Shown: positions 10,511-25,415 of the stretch, piece by piece
Layout: every line of letters begins with the position of its first letter
Position numbering within the stretch: position 1 is the stretch's first letter
Assembly (NCBI GenBank): GCA_021234155.1
Contig: JAJEKV010000034.1
Span: forward strand, 7,736,028 to 7,800,027
DNA length: 64,000 bases
From: Isoetes taiwanensis
Taxonomy: Eukaryota > Streptophyta > Lycopodiopsida > Isoetales > Isoetaceae
Direction of reading: 5' to 3'
Position numbers and translations under genes: made by a program
The notes under the pieces: model-generated
The model's database searches: none
Seen by the model: the letters and a program-made list of their open reading frames with translations, nothing else
What the model was told of the DNA's origin: nothing

Positions 10511-10529
10511 TGCCCAGCGTTGCTGGGCA
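10511..10529 (-). repeat. Helitron 3' terminal hairpin
   Basis: tgcccagc-gtt-gctgggca is a perfect 8-bp stem with a 3-base loop, six bases from the CTAG terminus at 10501-10504. This is the position and form of the Helitron transposition terminator. Confidence 0.8.
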
Positions 10530-11654
10530 TAATTTGGGAACTTGTAAATGCTGGAAACTTGTACATTTGCATAGGGTAACTTCTGAGCCCTTGGATCATT
10601 TTGCGAATTGTAGAGTAACTTCTGGGCCCTTGAATCATTTTGGGAACTTGTATAATGCAAGTGGCCATGTCTATGAATTGTTGAGGTTGTTTACTAAATC
10701 TCATATAGTAATTGTATCTTGCTATTTTTATATGAATGTGGATGTGAAGTGGTTATGGCTGTGTTGTGAAAAACACCATGCAACTTTTTAAAGGCATTGC
10801 ATTTATTACGTTATTTACTGTGACCTTAGACGGCGTGTTGCACCTTTATCTTTAGCGGAAGTACTTGGAACTTCTATTTAGAACTACCTTTTGAAATACT
10901 TAGAATGTTGTTCATTGTGCGCGGAAATAAAATATAAAAAACATGTGGTCATGCATCTTGCTAATTAAATATGAAACATTGCCAAAGATTGAAGATGGGC
11001 TTAATGTATTTTCTTCAATATGCATGAATCCGCCGTCATAAGGCCGTCATAAAAAAGGAATAGAAATTTGAAGCATAAAATGTGTCTCTCTTGTGTTTCA
11101 CGAACACAGTGATGGCTACACAGGGGTAAACGCCATCACAGAGGCGGCAGCCAGAGCCAGGAGCCAAATCCAGGATCCAGACAATGCAGCAGTAGATACG
11201 GCAGATGCAAGACCCACACGCAACAGATGCCCTGCTGCAACCTCTTGCAACTCCACTTGCAATATCCCAGCAACCCTATCAAGAGCCGAGGGGTGGATGC
11301 ATGCCCAGGAGCTCGGATCCATGCCCGCGACCACAAATGGAAAAACCTAATTTCTATATCGAACCATTACAAAAAAGCCACTTAAAAAAAAAAAGGCAAT
11401 CACCAAACCCAACCTTTGCCCCAAATCATATGAACATCTACAGCAAACCTTATGTATCCCATGTGTGCCTAGTATAATATCTGTACAAAACAAAGCTTTA
11501 TTTTGAACCATTGACAAAAAGTATATTGCAAAATAATGGAACCTTTACTCACCTTATAAAGCATAACATTAAAGAACTTATAACATAGCAATTACCATGT
11601 CAAAACTTATATGCATGCAAGCTTCTTGGGTTTCCCAAGAAGCTGTAGCCTCTA

Positions 11655-11790
11655 CAAATTGTCGCTTCTCAGCGACTTAACAAACTTTAGTAACTTGTAA
11701 CCTGTATTAATTTTCACTTCTCAACTGCTTAGCAAACTTTAGTGACTTGCAAATTGTCGCCTCTCAGCGGCTTAGCAAACTTCAGTGATT
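11655..11790. repeat. Three degenerate tandem copies, about 45 bp
   Basis: The motif 'cttagcaaactttagtgact' with a preceding 'gtcgc.tctcagcg' recurs three times with changes inside the Helitron. Confidence 0.6.
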
Positions 11791-12139
11791 GTAAATCATT
11801 TTCTTTTTATATGCACTCGTATTGCTATTAAACATTGATTTTCTTAAACAATGAAGTGATGATTTAATGGTAGATGGGGAAGCAAATGAAATGGATTTTC
11901 TTTTGTTGTAGATTGAAGTTAACTGTGGAAGTCAAAGCCCGTTAGGTAGTGTTATTTTATCTTGTGATTTAGACCAAGGTTAATTGTGGAAGTCAAAGCT
12001 ATTGTAACGTAGTGTTATTCTATCCTGTGATTGAATAACCTTAGCATTCAGCAACAATAAAATTAAAGGTACACATAAACTAACTTCCACGGGTATTATG
12101 TAGGAACTTTTAATAGGCTGCCAATAACTATAATTTTGC

Positions 12140-12263
12140 ATCTTTACGAAGAAAATATCTTGAGAGGCCTAGCCTAATGGTATATGGTTTGCTGGTGGTT
12201 TATCTTTACGAAGAAAATATCTTGAGAGGCCTAGCCTAATGGTATATGGTTTGCTGGTGGTTT
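12140..12263. repeat. Perfect 62-bp tandem duplication in the Helitron
   Basis: 12140-12201 is repeated exactly at 12202-12263 (begins 'atctttacgaag', ends 'gctggtggttt'). It is a recent local duplication. Confidence 0.9.
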
Positions 12264-14579
12264 ATTGTTGTGTATATGTATAACAGTTGCAGTGGGTGTG
12301 CATAAAGTAAAAAAATCAATGGACTGCACATGTGCCCCCTTTTTTTGAACTGAGAAATTATGTCTATGCATTAGCTTACTGGTATAAGAGTATCACTGCA
12401 GACGTTAAAGAAGCAAATTAAATCTCAATTTAGGTCCCACATACCAGGCATTATTCCGTATTCTCTAAGGAGCACATTATTTGAGCCATCTTCTGTTTAG
12501 TACTTTCTACCACTGTAGCAAACTTTGTTGGTTGGGTTTGTAAAAATGGCTTGCAACGCCTATGCAAGTAGCATGAATTATAATAGTTTCCAGCTCCCTA
12601 TGCAGCATCGACAGTGAATTTAATTGCATCTGGAGCTGCTCTTGATCGCAAATAACACATTCGAGTTTTCAGGCCCTGCAATTGCACAATTGGAAAGTTT
12701 AATAATGGAAAATGTAGAGAACATACAGTGCAACTCTTGCAATAAAACAAATCTCATCTTTGACCATATATAAAAGTTAATTTACCAAAATTTGGTTGGT
12801 CCAAGTAATATTCCGGCTTTGATTTTGATCAATAAAAGCTCCACAATCAGCAGCCATATCCACTATAGTCCGTTGTTTTATATTCATGCCGTCATGCACA
12901 ACAACATTATACATATTATTGCTGGAGAAAAGTGTGCATGATGTTTTTCTTACAAAAATTGTACATAAACACATATAAGAGGCCAAATATTTGCTTCTAC
13001 AATTCTACACCACAGCTTTTGTAATAAAATAAAAACGGAATGCAAAATCTTTCAAAGAAGATGGAAGAATCATACACATTAGTTGTGGCGTTCACTTCAG
13101 TTGCTTCAACAGAATAGACGAATCATATCCATTAGATGTAGCATTAGATGTGGCAGGGGGTTTACAAATGACCTGCATCTTGACAGAGGCACCATATGAC
13201 AATCATGCATCCCATTTTTATTAAAAGAAGCCTGTACACAAAAGGAAAAAAATTGCAGCATTAGTTTCTTCAACCTAACAAAGAAAAGCTTCCAAATCTC
13301 TTTATCATGATAGCAAATTGCAGTCTAGCAGTGGTAGAAATTGATGCATCCTACACAAAGCAAATTAAAAATACCTCATTTCAGATCTCTCCAAGCCAGA
13401 CATACACTTTCTTAGTCACTGCAGATCAACCCCAACAGGTCAATATTCCATAGTGGTTTTCGCCTTTGAGAGACTGGGAGCCTATACCACCAGCAGCAAT
13501 TCTGAGATACGAAGAAGCAAATACTTCCTCAACTCCAGTTTATCCAAACAACGTCCCACTAAGAAACAACACTGTTTTCTTCAACAAAACCCAAACGGAA
13601 GTCAGGAGTCTGGATTCAGAAGATACCCAATCGAGGTTCCAGAGACAGTAGACATGAATCTGTATTACATGATCTCGCTAAATATAGGGCCTTGCACTGT
13701 AGAAGACTTCGACAATATATATCCATGCCAAGTGCTAGACATGGCGTCATGCCATTTTATACTTATAATAAGAAGAAAAAAACAGCCAGAATCCACGCAT
13801 TCTAGAATCCTCTTTTCTAGAACCATGAACAGAGGTTTTGAGAGATGAACCTTCATTATCAGTTTGTCTCTCCTCCGGAATACCTACCTCGAAGCCAATA
13901 ACAGGCATGAAGCAACTTGCTTCCCTTGCGACAAATCCTGAAAAGCCAAGCTAAAAAGGGGCATCAAGTCGCTTGCTTCTCCTCCGGAAAAGCCTGCAAG
14001 CAAAAGCGACCATGGGGCAACTATATGAATCGATCCAGGGCTGGGTTGCTGTGCTCACAGCAGTAGCTAGGGTAAGCAAAAAAAACTGGTGTGGTCATGG
14101 CCGTCGGACTCGGAAGGGCTTTGTAGAATAAAAGGGCGTTTGGACCATCGAAAAAAGATCATATTAAAAAAAAAAGGGGCTTTGTTTGGACCCTTCGATC
14201 TGGTTAGGCCATCTGTGGCCGTCCGATCTAGGGCTGGATCCATATCCAGGAATTACGGCATAACATTATAATATAGGATAATTCTTCAAATTAGGCTATA
14301 CAAAAGGTTGCCACATAATAATAGCAAAACGCATTTCGGGCAAACGTCACCGATCACCTACCATGCTTTTCAAGCGAATAGACAAAGGTATTAAGTCTTC
14401 ATTAGGAGAAAAAGCCAGCAAACCAAACATTAATTATTGTTATAAAGTCAAAGTGGAAGACAAATCAAATTGAATCCCTCACTACAAATGCGTCACTAGA
14501 TTCCTCACAAAATGGGTTGGTCAAAATGGATTAGTGATCATCTTCTACATCAACCTGCAAAATGGTTCCATTACAAGTG

Positions 14580-14589
14580 TCTATTTAAT
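14580..14589 (+). promoter_or_regulatory. TATA-like box of peroxidase P2
   Basis: tctatttaat lies about 50 bases before the P2 ATG. The same motif is kept upstream of P3 (30221-30230) and P5 (59194-59203). P4 has lost this region. Confidence 0.45.
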
Positions 14590-14637
14590 CTTGAGCTACT
14601 TGAATTCTTGCATGCTTATCACTCAATCAGTGGATCA

Positions 14638-15658
<1,021 letters not shown>

Positions 15659-16075
15659 ATGGGGGAGTCATTTGATAAAATAAAACCGCATATTGTAGAG
15701 TATGAGGAACAGACTAGAATTAGGCATGACGTTAGGCTTATAGGGATAGCAGAGAAACCTAACGAGGATACGTACCAAGTGACTGCAGAGGTGATAGAGG
15801 TGGTCTTCAAAGAACACAGGAGCATCATTGTCAAAGCCGTATGATCGGGTCAATGGAGGGGGAGAGCGAGGCACATAAACTTGACGCTCAGGGATCGACC
15901 AGCCAAGGAGAGGGTATTGCGCACAGGATCCAGGCTGAGAAATGGGATCAAGGTACAAGAAGCCCTAACGGTAATGCAAAGACAGGGGCTACACAGGGAG
16001 TTGGCCAAGGCCAGAGAACTGAACTAGGCAGGGATACAGGCGGGGGTCAAAAATGGCAAGGTGTTCCTGCATAAA
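15659..16075 (+). pseudogene. LINE ORF1 fragment
   Basis: The translation has an L1 ORF1-like C-terminal region. It begins with 'RHDVRLIGIAEKPNEDTYQV', then 'RDRPAKERVL' and 'GIKVQEALTVMQRQG'. ORF1 proteins bind the element RNA. The N-terminal part is absent, and the frame is interrupted at 15842 and near 16025. The assignment is by pattern and is moderate. Confidence 0.5.
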
Positions 16076-16239
16076 AGAGTGCGAGAATTGACAGGAACGG
16101 GGCAGGACCAAAGATCGGGAGTTCAGGAACCAGGGAGGTTGACGGATGTGGAGAAGGAGAATACCAACCCACAGGGGGGCTTTGCACAGGAGCACGAGAA
16201 CACGGCAATGGCAGCAGTAGCCCCCGACACGAGTCAGTA

Positions 16240-19200
16240 CAGAGGGGAAGAAAGAGGGGAAAAAGGGGCCGGCGTAGACCGAATAGCATAAGCCGGGAAC
16301 ATGGAACCAACTCCGACCATGAAAACAAGAGGGAGACCAAGAAGATTGGGAAACGGAACAGAACACACGGACACCCCGAGAGAGCAACCTCGAGGAAAGA
16401 GACGCTGAAGATATGGTATTGGAACTGCACTGGGTACCCTTGGGATGATGGGGAGAGGCTGGAAGGGGCACACCGTTGTGATATAATATGTCTGGTGGAG
16501 ACGTGGGAGCACAATATAAAAAGGCTGCCGGAGGAGGAAGGGTACCAGCTATTCACATGCTGGAAGGACAAAGATTTCAAGATTGGAAGAGGGAGTGCGG
16601 GATTAGCTTGTTATGTTAAAGAAAATGTAGTAAAAAATGCATGTATTTTGCAATCGGATGTCAATAAGAGATACATGGTTTTGAATATACAATTACAGAA
16701 CAAAATAGAGTTAATTCTGATTTTAGCATATTATCCACCAAGCAGTGATAAACTAGAACTGTTAGAACTGGGGAAGACTATGATGAAATGGAAGGAACAG
16801 GGTCCAATGATATTAATAGGCGATCTGAACGCCAGAACAGGGCAGGAACAGACACAAATCACGAGTATGGAAGACACAAATGGGCAATGGACTAGCACGA
16901 CAAGATCAGAGGAATGGGATAGGAGTACAGAAGACAAAGCAGAAGTCAATGCCAGGGGGGAGCTACTACTAGAGATATGCTCGACTACAGGGGTCACTAT
17001 AGCCAACGGGGTACAAAGGTGGGAGGGGTTAGGGAAGTACACGAGCCAGAATGCACACGGGAAGAGTATAGTGGATTATGTGATAATGAATGAAACTGCA
17101 GCGGAGATAGTATCGGGATTCATGCTCCTAGAATGGCCGATCGGGAAAAGGGAGAGCCACAGACCCATACAGTTGATACTTACGGGGAACGAATACACCT
17201 CGAACGACAGGCAACAAGAAATAGAGGAAGTTAACGGGAAACTGAAAATACAGTTTCAAGAGAAGCATGTAGATGTATTTGTGCAGTACGTCAAAGAAGA
17301 AATGGGAAAATGGAACTGGGAGGCAAACAGGGCAGACGAAAATGGAGACAGGCTTAATGATATAACAGTGAAAGTAGCAATGGAAGTTTTCGGAAAGAGA
17401 AGAAGAAGAAGGGGGAAGGATGCGTTCAAGGCCTCGAGTTGGTACGACGATGAGTGCAGAGAACAGAAAAGAAAGGTCAGAGAGCAGAGAGGAAGGGAGG
17501 CATATCAAACGGAGAAAAAGGTATATCTGAAGATGCTGAAGGCAAAGAGAAATAAAAACCTGGTACAACACCAATGGGGACTGGCTAAACTCCTGAAAAA
17601 GCAACCCCGGAAATTCTGGAAAGGATTTAAAGGGAAAGGACAAGGGAATCAGAAAAATGGTAGCAAGGAAGACGATATTGGGGCAGACGGGTGGGAGAGA
17701 TACCTGGAGAAATTGTATAAGACCGGAGCATCTCCAGCACCAATACCAGAATTACAAGGGATGGACAAGCCGTGTTTTAGCACACAGGAAGTGATGATGG
17801 CACTAAATAGAATGGCCAATAACAAAGCCCCAGACCTATATGGGTTAACAGTGGAATTATTAAAATGTGCAGATACAGCAATAGGGAAACAGGTGACAGA
17901 TATTTTCAACGGCATCATACACACAGGACTCCCAACCAGATGGGCGTATAATAGGATGGTACCCCTACACAGACAGGAACCTGGAAATTACAGAACCATA
18001 ATGGTGAGTTCCATTTTCGCAAAATGGTTTGGAAAAGTTTTAGACAATAAGCTGAAGCAATGGGCAGAGGGAGGGAACCGGAGAGCATAGGGACAGGCAG
18101 GGTTCAGGCCGGAACACTCAACTACGGATCACCTAGTGACCCTCAGGATATTGGTAGAACAGAATAGAAACTAGGGGAAGAAAGTAATATGTTGCTTTGT
18201 GGACTTTAGGAAAGCTTTTGACACAGTTCCGAGGGAAAAGCTAATACAAAGGCTTATAGATATGCAGGCACCAAAGGATATGGTAGGGGCAATTGCAAGA
18301 TTGTACTATAATGTATATGAGAAAATGGAAGAAGGGAAAGCGATAGATTGCGACACGGGAGTCAAGCAGGGATGCCCACTATCCCCCACACTGTTTGGAA
18401 TATACATAGATGCATTACAGGATTTTATAGCAGAACAGCAAGGGGACAGAGACGCCCCTATACTAGGGGGCACCAAAGTACCCATCATGCTATATGCAGA
18501 TGACTTGAGCATGATGGCCACAAAGAACAAGGGGATGCACAGGTTACTGAAACTGTTGGAAAGCTTCTGCAAAAAGACAGGGCTGACAGTTAATCTCGCG
18601 AAAACCAAAATAGTCTTTTTCGGCCACAAAAATAGACACAAACCGTTTAGATATTTGGGAACAGAGCTAGAAGAATCAACAGAATACAGGTATATGGGAT
18701 ACGATGCGCACGACACAGGAAAATGGGCTAAAGGGGCAGATACAAGATTCTAAACAACCATCGAAAGATACTACAATATGAAAAATTTCTGCAACAAAAG
18801 CAGGGTAATAAACTGGGAAATCAAATGCTATTTGTTCAGCGCAGTAGTTGCAACTACACAACTATATGGAGCAGAGGCCTGGGGACCGGGGCTGACAGAG
18901 AAGAAATGGGAGAAGCAGGAAGGAATTTACAGGCAATGGCATAAACAGGAATTCAAGCTGAGAACGAATACACCACAAACAACTATAGTATATGAGACGG
19001 GGCAGAAACCGATGGAAGTAAGGGCATGGGAGAAGACCATCAGATATCTCATAAGAAACAATGCAGGTGGGAAACCGAATAAGTTAGCGAATATCGCGAT
19101 CAGTGAATCAGTGAAAGCCCACATAATCGAGAGCAACGGTTGGTTTAGGGATGTAGCAATGTGGACAAGAAAAATGGGGATGAACCTGAGCGACCTCATT

Positions 19201-19587
19201 AGTGAAGGAGAATGGAATGATGAATGGGCAAACAAAGCCACGCAAGCTTGGCTGCAAAAACACACGGGGCCCAAGACAATATGGCTTATGACAGTATTCA
19301 ACCCGGGACAGCAGATAGGACAACATATGTATCAGGATAATTTACTAGGAAAAGCCAGGAAGGATATCCTAGCAAGATTCAGAATGGGAAGCCATGACCT
19401 AAGAATCGAAAAGGACAGATGGCGGAGAATAGAGAGAGAGGATCGGATATGCAGAATTTGTAACAGAGGGGAAGTGGAAGATGAAAATCATATGCTAAAT
19501 GAATGCCCGGTATATGAAGACATCAGGAACAAGTATAGAAATGTGAGGTGGGGTCAGCCTGTACACACCATGATAGCAAGGTCATAA
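16240..19587 (+). pseudogene. LINE ORF2: endonuclease, reverse transcriptase, CCHC (three stops)
   Basis: One frame runs about 1,100 codons with only three internal stops (TAG 18088, TAG 18172, TAA 18751). An APE-type endonuclease comes first ('KIWYWNCTGYPW', 'LVETW', 'GDLNARTG', 'VDYVIMNE', 'SHRPIQ'). Reverse transcriptase follows ('GQAGFRPEHST', 'FVDFRKAFDTV', 'GVKQGCPLSPTLF', catalytic 'YADD'). A C-terminal Cys-His motif ('CRICNRGEVEDENHMLNEC') is last. No ATG opens the frame near 16300, so the true start is unclear. The similar C-terminal motif of the LINE at 63122-63985 suggests related families. The coding is unusually well kept for a dead copy. Confidence 0.88.
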
Positions 19588-19905
19588 ACATTGAGGGATC
19601 TGGCAGACGCAATACGGGAAATGACGGCAAGGCACAGGGAAGTACATAAAGAAAAAGGGCTTCTGTTATGAACCGCCTGAGAGGCGCACCATACCCGCCC
19701 TGAAATGCTCAGCTCAAAGCTGATTGATAACGACGCACCCGGGCCTTGAAGCCGATCCAAAGCGGGGTGCCGGTATTAATAGAGAAAAGTGAAGCCTTCA
19801 GAAAAGGTTACATTGTAAACCAGCATGATGTGTTAGTAGCGCCCATTAGGGAGCTCGCCCATGCTACATAAGTCCACGGGCCTCAGGGCACAAGGGACAA
19901 TAATG

Positions 19906-19936
<31 letters not shown>
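19588..19936 (+). other. LINE 3' UTR and TATC-repeat tail
   Basis: Non-coding end of the LINE, finishing in about five TATC repeats at 19915-19936. A microsatellite tail in place of poly(A) matches LINE groups that end in short tandem repeats. Confidence 0.8.
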
Positions 19937-19959
19937 TTCTGACCAGGTTCTGCAAACTG
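19937..19959 (+). pseudogene. Remnant of P2 after the LINE
   Basis: ttctgaccaggttctgcaaa keeps the reading S-D-Q-V-L-Q, the undamaged form of a segment that is scrambled in P1, P3, P4 and P5. The next base is already spacer, so the last 50 or so codons are deleted. Confidence 0.8.
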
Positions 19960-21031
19960 ATCAGGGAAAAACTCTGAAATACCTTTATGTTTTGCTAAAA
20001 TTAACAAAACGCCCCTAGTTTTGTAGGTATTTTTATGGAAATGATCATAACGTTTTTGTGATGATCCAAATAGAAATGAGTCTTTCAGATATATTATAGA
20101 AGAGATTGAGATCTTTCCATGAAAGTTAACATCTCCTGAATCGGATTCCAAAATCTCAAGTTATGGTCTCAAGTTGCCGGATCGAATCACGGTTGCCATG
20201 GTTTTTGCAAGGCGGTGCCCTCAAAAAAATAGCTGCTGTGAGAGTGAGGAAAAAGCGGCGCCATCACCATTGGAACTCAGCAGACTGGCCTGACCTAGCA
20301 AAATCATAGCATCAGCTATGGCGCCAGATAGCTAAGGTAGTGCTCTGCCGGATAGCTAAGGATAGCTAAGGACCAAACTCCTTTTGAGATTTTCTTCAAA
20401 AATTAGAAAGGATATTGAAAAAGTCAGTGTCCATGTCATAATTGTATTTGGGAAATGTCCATGATGTAATTGTATTATGGCAAATGAACTATGTGTAAAA
20501 GGCACATGAATAATCTGTAAAAAGGCATGCGCAAATGAATACATTAAACAAGGTGCTGCACACGGAGGGTTGCCTTCCATGGCCAAAGAGTGAAATGGCT
20601 TAATTCATAGTTCAAAGTCATGTGTAACTTAATTAAGCATGTGGAAATCTATAACCCTGAACATTTGGAAACAAAATTCTCTGTAGTCAGACGAACTACC
20701 TTTATCTTTCAAAATGCAGCCAATGTAGATATGCGAGATGAAACTCTAGACTAGGCATGTAGGCCAGAAGCCAGAGCCTCAGAACAGACGCACAATATGG
20801 GCTTCGATCAACTGAGCCACTTGAATTTGCATATTGTAAGGGTCGCAAAAGACAGTTCAGGTTCATGTTTAGATACAGAGGCAGTTACACATTTCTTTTT
20901 GGGTACAATGTATCCCCAGAACCCAGGATCTTTACAGTGCAAAGAGTGGGTGCACATCAGCATGACAGGCCACGCCACCTCCTGGTGTGTTTTTTGGATC
21001 CTTGAGATAGGCTACATGTCTTGCAGCATGG
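19960..21031. repeat. Unit 2 flank (array spacer)
   Basis: The same spacer as 473-1597, with no gene seen. It joins directly to the truncated P2 tail. Confidence 0.6.
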
Positions 21032-21516
21032 TAGTCACCTCAAAGGCATTTTCTTCTCAGTACAGGAGGATCTCTTGTCCATACAACTAACCCATCGACG
21101 AGACGAGCTCTGCAAGGTTCGAGAGGCCAGGCCCCAGAAGAAATGGGCAGTATATCGCAGAGGCTCGGCAATTGTTCGTGATCAGTGGCTTGCAAATCCC
21201 TGGCTGGGGTATTTCTAGGTGCCTCCCCACGTTTGATTTGGTATGTTTGGTTTTGTTAACAAACCTTGTAAACTTGTATAGTTCTTGGTTCGGTGATAAG
21301 GCTTTTTAATCTTCTAGTTTTTGTTTGGGCTTCGACCCTTTGCTTTGTATCGTCCCATGGCCCGGGGGGGTCTCTGTGGATGTAAAAAATCTCATCTCAT
21401 CTCATCTCATCTCATCTCATCTCATCTCATCTCATCTCATCTCATCTCATCTCATCTCATCTCATCTCATCTCATCTCATCTCATCTCATCTCATCTCAT
21501 CTCATCTCATCTCATC
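21032..21516 (+). repeat. SINE-like repeat A, unit 2, with expanded (CTCAT)n
   Basis: Copy of the repeat at 1598-2020. The tail (21390-21516) has grown to about 25 CTCAT units, the longest in the array. Units 3-5 carry TTATC instead. Confidence 0.55.
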
Positions 21517-22700
<1,184 letters not shown>

Positions 22701-22816
22701 ATGACCCTAGGTTAAATCCAACTTCCTATGATGTTGCTCTCAGATGTCTATGACGATTATCATGACAGCCAATGATCTTATAACATTTAACACTATATGT
22801 GTTACAACATGGGTGT

Positions 22817-23004
22817 GACCTCAAGGACACTCTCTTTTTAGTGTAAGAGGACCTCTGGCTAGTTCAGTTAACTCGACGATGTGAGGAGCTATGCAATGTT
22901 CGAGATGCGAGGTTTCAAAAAAAAATGGGCAGTATGGCGGGAAGCCACCACACTCATTTGTGACCAGTGGCCTCAAAACCACTCTTTATCTTATCTTACT
23001 ATAT
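22817..23004 (+). repeat. SINE-like repeat B, unit 2
   Basis: Copy of 8819-9005. The head and 'gtgaccagtggcctcaaaacc' block are conserved. Confidence 0.5.
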
Positions 23005-23901
23005 GTCACACTTACATTCTATTAATGTTTTTTCTCTTGTGTTTGTCTTAGGGTTTGACAAGAATTTTTGTTACACTCTTGGAAGATAATCAATTTCCTA
23101 AGAAATAGGAAAACCATCCACCCCAAAACCACATGATGCATGGATTTCTATGCATGTCAACATGTGCCAGTACATGTATCTAATGTTACACACGTTGATT
23201 ATTGCTCGACCTCTGACATGATCTTTAAATATAATTATAACCCTATCAATGTACAACTTTGATCACATTATGTGTACCTTGGATCAACATGATTGTGTTT
23301 TTTAACTTTTGCAAGAAGATTTTCCACCATCAATTAAACATGAGCACAATCTTCCGCCAATTTTGCACTACACTTCAAACAACCTACAAACTCCATTGTA
23401 GCTATGCATTTTGCACATCTATGATTAATGACCAACATCGTCGGCACATGTTTCTAGTTGTCTTTATGTTCCATCCTAATATTAGTAGCTGAATGGTCTG
23501 GTTGAGTGGAGAACTCCTTTAAATATGGCCTTGCCACTAATTTGTGTAAAAGTTCTTATCTTTGTTCTGGAATTCAGGTATGATTGTATCAATTGGTATT
23601 AGAGCACGGTTTTGATTTTCTTTGGACCTATGAGTAGTGGAACCATTGTTATGATCTCAGTAGTGACCATGAAGCAGGTCAAGAGTTTTGAAGGACGCTG
23701 GAATTCAACAAAGCAATAAAGAGGGAAAATACTCCAATGAAAGAAGAACTTGGACAATTTCTCGAGTCTACACTAAAGTAGTGATTTGACTTTAGATAGT
23801 TTTGTAGATATACTATATATAACTATGTAGAGCAACCTACATAGTTAGATGCGTGGAACTTGTGAGGAGATACGTGAATTGGAAACCAGTGTTCATTTTT
23901 T
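23005..23901. repeat. Unit 2 spacer between SINE-like B and C
   Basis: Array spacer like 9006-9937, with a small deletion near 23357. No gene seen. Confidence 0.5.
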
Positions 23902-24309
23902 TGTGCAAGATGATCTATCACCAATACAATTAACTAGATGGCGCGAGGAATTATGCAAAGGTCAGGAGGCACATATGCAAAAAAAGAGCAGTGTATAGAG
24001 GGGGCACAACTATTATTTGCGATTAGTGGCCTCGAAACCCATGGTTGGGTTATCTCTAGTTGCTTCCAAATACATTGGCCCAAATTTTTTCGTTGATGTA
24101 TTGTGTTGGGACATAGTCTCTTTGCTTGATTTAAGCTATGTTTGGCGCATAGTCCACCTTGCTTGATTTGGGCTATGTGTTGGGGCATAGTCCTCCTCTT
24201 GCTTGATTTGGGCTTATGCCCTACGTCCATCCATACCGTCCCAAGATCCACTATGGTCTCTGTGAGTGACGTAAAAATTCAATCTAATTTAATTAAATCT
24301 AATCTAATG
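23902..24309 (+). repeat. SINE-like repeat C, unit 2
   Basis: Copy of 9938-10342, ending in CTAAT-type repeats. Confidence 0.5.
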
Positions 24310-24824
24310 ACAGTTTATTGTCGTGCCATGGTCATCATCGTCAATAAATCCTATTGAGAGTTGTTGTCGTGCATTAGATGGTCACCATTCTCAATGTTTT
24401 TGGGTTGCCCCTAGGGGGGCAAGCCCTTGTTTATGTGGGTTTATGGCATAATCTAAGCATATGCTAGTATATGCCAAGAATATGCCAATGACTGATTAAA
24501 ACCGGTTATAGGGTGTAAACTGGCGGTCGTGGCTGTTCTTAGGCATCCATTTCAAAACTGGCTAACCGTGCAAAGAACCAGACAGTTTAGGCCGGAATAG
24601 AATAGATCGAATAGATATGCCCAGAAGCATTGCATATTTTTTCTTGGATAGAGGATTTGTGCCTTAGAGATGGCAGAAAGATATGGGGTTCTGCCCGGGG
24701 TTCTGCCGTAGGTTCTGTGCCATCGGGATTTTCTTCATGGAAATGGGGTCCTATAAGGATCTTTATTCTGAAAGGATATGGTGTACCGCGATCAAGCGTT
24801 CGTGGAATCATTCCTTTGACAAAC

Positions 24825-25259
24825 ATCTTGCATTCAGACCAATCATCCAAAATTTGTATTTTCAACTCATCCAGGTGCGTTTGAGAAGGTTTTGGGCTTG
24901 GGCATTGGAGATCTTAGGGCTTTGCCTTTTAAAGGAAGAAAACCAGTTTGTATGGTTGCTTCACCAATAGCTCCTTTGGAAAGGGATGATACTCCTCTTC
25001 CCAAACTAGACGATAGATTAGAGTTGTTTGATCCTACTGCTGCACCTCCCTTTACTTTGACAGATGTGAGAGCAGCTATAGTGAAACATTGTTTTGAAAA
25101 GAATGCTTGGAAATCAATGAGCCATCTGGCCAGAGATGTAGCTATTGTTCTGGGTCTTGCAGCAGGTGCAACATTTGCAAATAATTGGGCGCTCTGGCCT
25201 CTCTATTGGTTTGCTCAAGGGACAATGTTCTGGGCGCTGTTTGTTCGTGGTCATGACTG
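24825..25259 (+). pseudogene. Plastid omega-3 fatty acid desaturase (FAD7/8-like), exon 1
   Basis: An open stretch reads through a basic, Ser/Pro-containing, transit-like N-terminus into 'LFDPTAAPPFTLTDVRAAI', 'KNAWKSMSHLARDVAIVLGL' and 'WPLYWFAQGTMFWALFV', then GHD, the first half of the first histidine box. These are hallmarks of omega-3 desaturases, which place a third double bond in plastid membrane lipids (18:2 to 18:3) and bind di-iron through His boxes. The exon ends ...CATGACTG followed by GTAAGC, the normal donor position of this family. Later exons beyond exon 2 are absent, so this is a truncated fragment. Confidence 0.85.
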
Positions 25260-25415
25260 GTAAGCAAATTTGCATTTCTCTTATCCATGTAGATGAGCTA
25301 GATCAGCTAGTAAACTTGCTTCTTTACTATTCAAGTAACTATTTAGCATCCTCATGATTTGAGATTGTCAGAAGCTACAGATTCCTAATCTCCCTAATGT
25401 TTTTCTTGCTAACAG

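Larger units (their letters stand above)
10501..14278 (-). mobile_element. Non-autonomous Helitron (3.8 kb)
   Basis: On the minus strand the element begins TCCTATATTATAATG (the 5' TC of Helitrons) and ends in CTAG. An 8-bp-stem hairpin (10511-10529) lies 6 bases before the CTAG. The flanks are A and T, as for Helitron insertion between A and T, and there is no target duplication. Units 3 and 4 lack this segment at the matching site. I see no Rep/helicase coding, so it would depend on another element. Inside are mostly AT-rich unrecognised sequence and short frames (for example 13453-13848) without a known domain. Relative to units 3 and 4, about 22 bases of spacer next to the right end are missing. 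Confidence 0.75.
15659..19936 (+). mobile_element. LINE with (TATC)n tail inserted in P2 exon 3
   Basis: This LINE holds part of ORF1, a nearly full ORF2 with endonuclease and RT, a 3' UTR, and a 3' tail of TATC repeats (about 19915-19936) rather than poly(A). Left of it P2 reads '...gtgctgat', and right of it P2 resumes 'ttctgaccagg'. No clear target duplication is visible. Everything in P2 after 'ctgcaaact' (19959), including the end of the gene, is missing, so the insertion or a later event deleted it. Confidence 0.88.

Noticed and set aside
16495-18090. Host endonuclease gene
   Set aside because: The APE-like domain is joined in frame with an RT and a Cys-His end, so it belongs to the LINE.
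24587-24865. ORF and sense frame before the FAD fragment as part of that gene
   Set aside because: The frame is not continuous with exon 1 and shows no desaturase feature.
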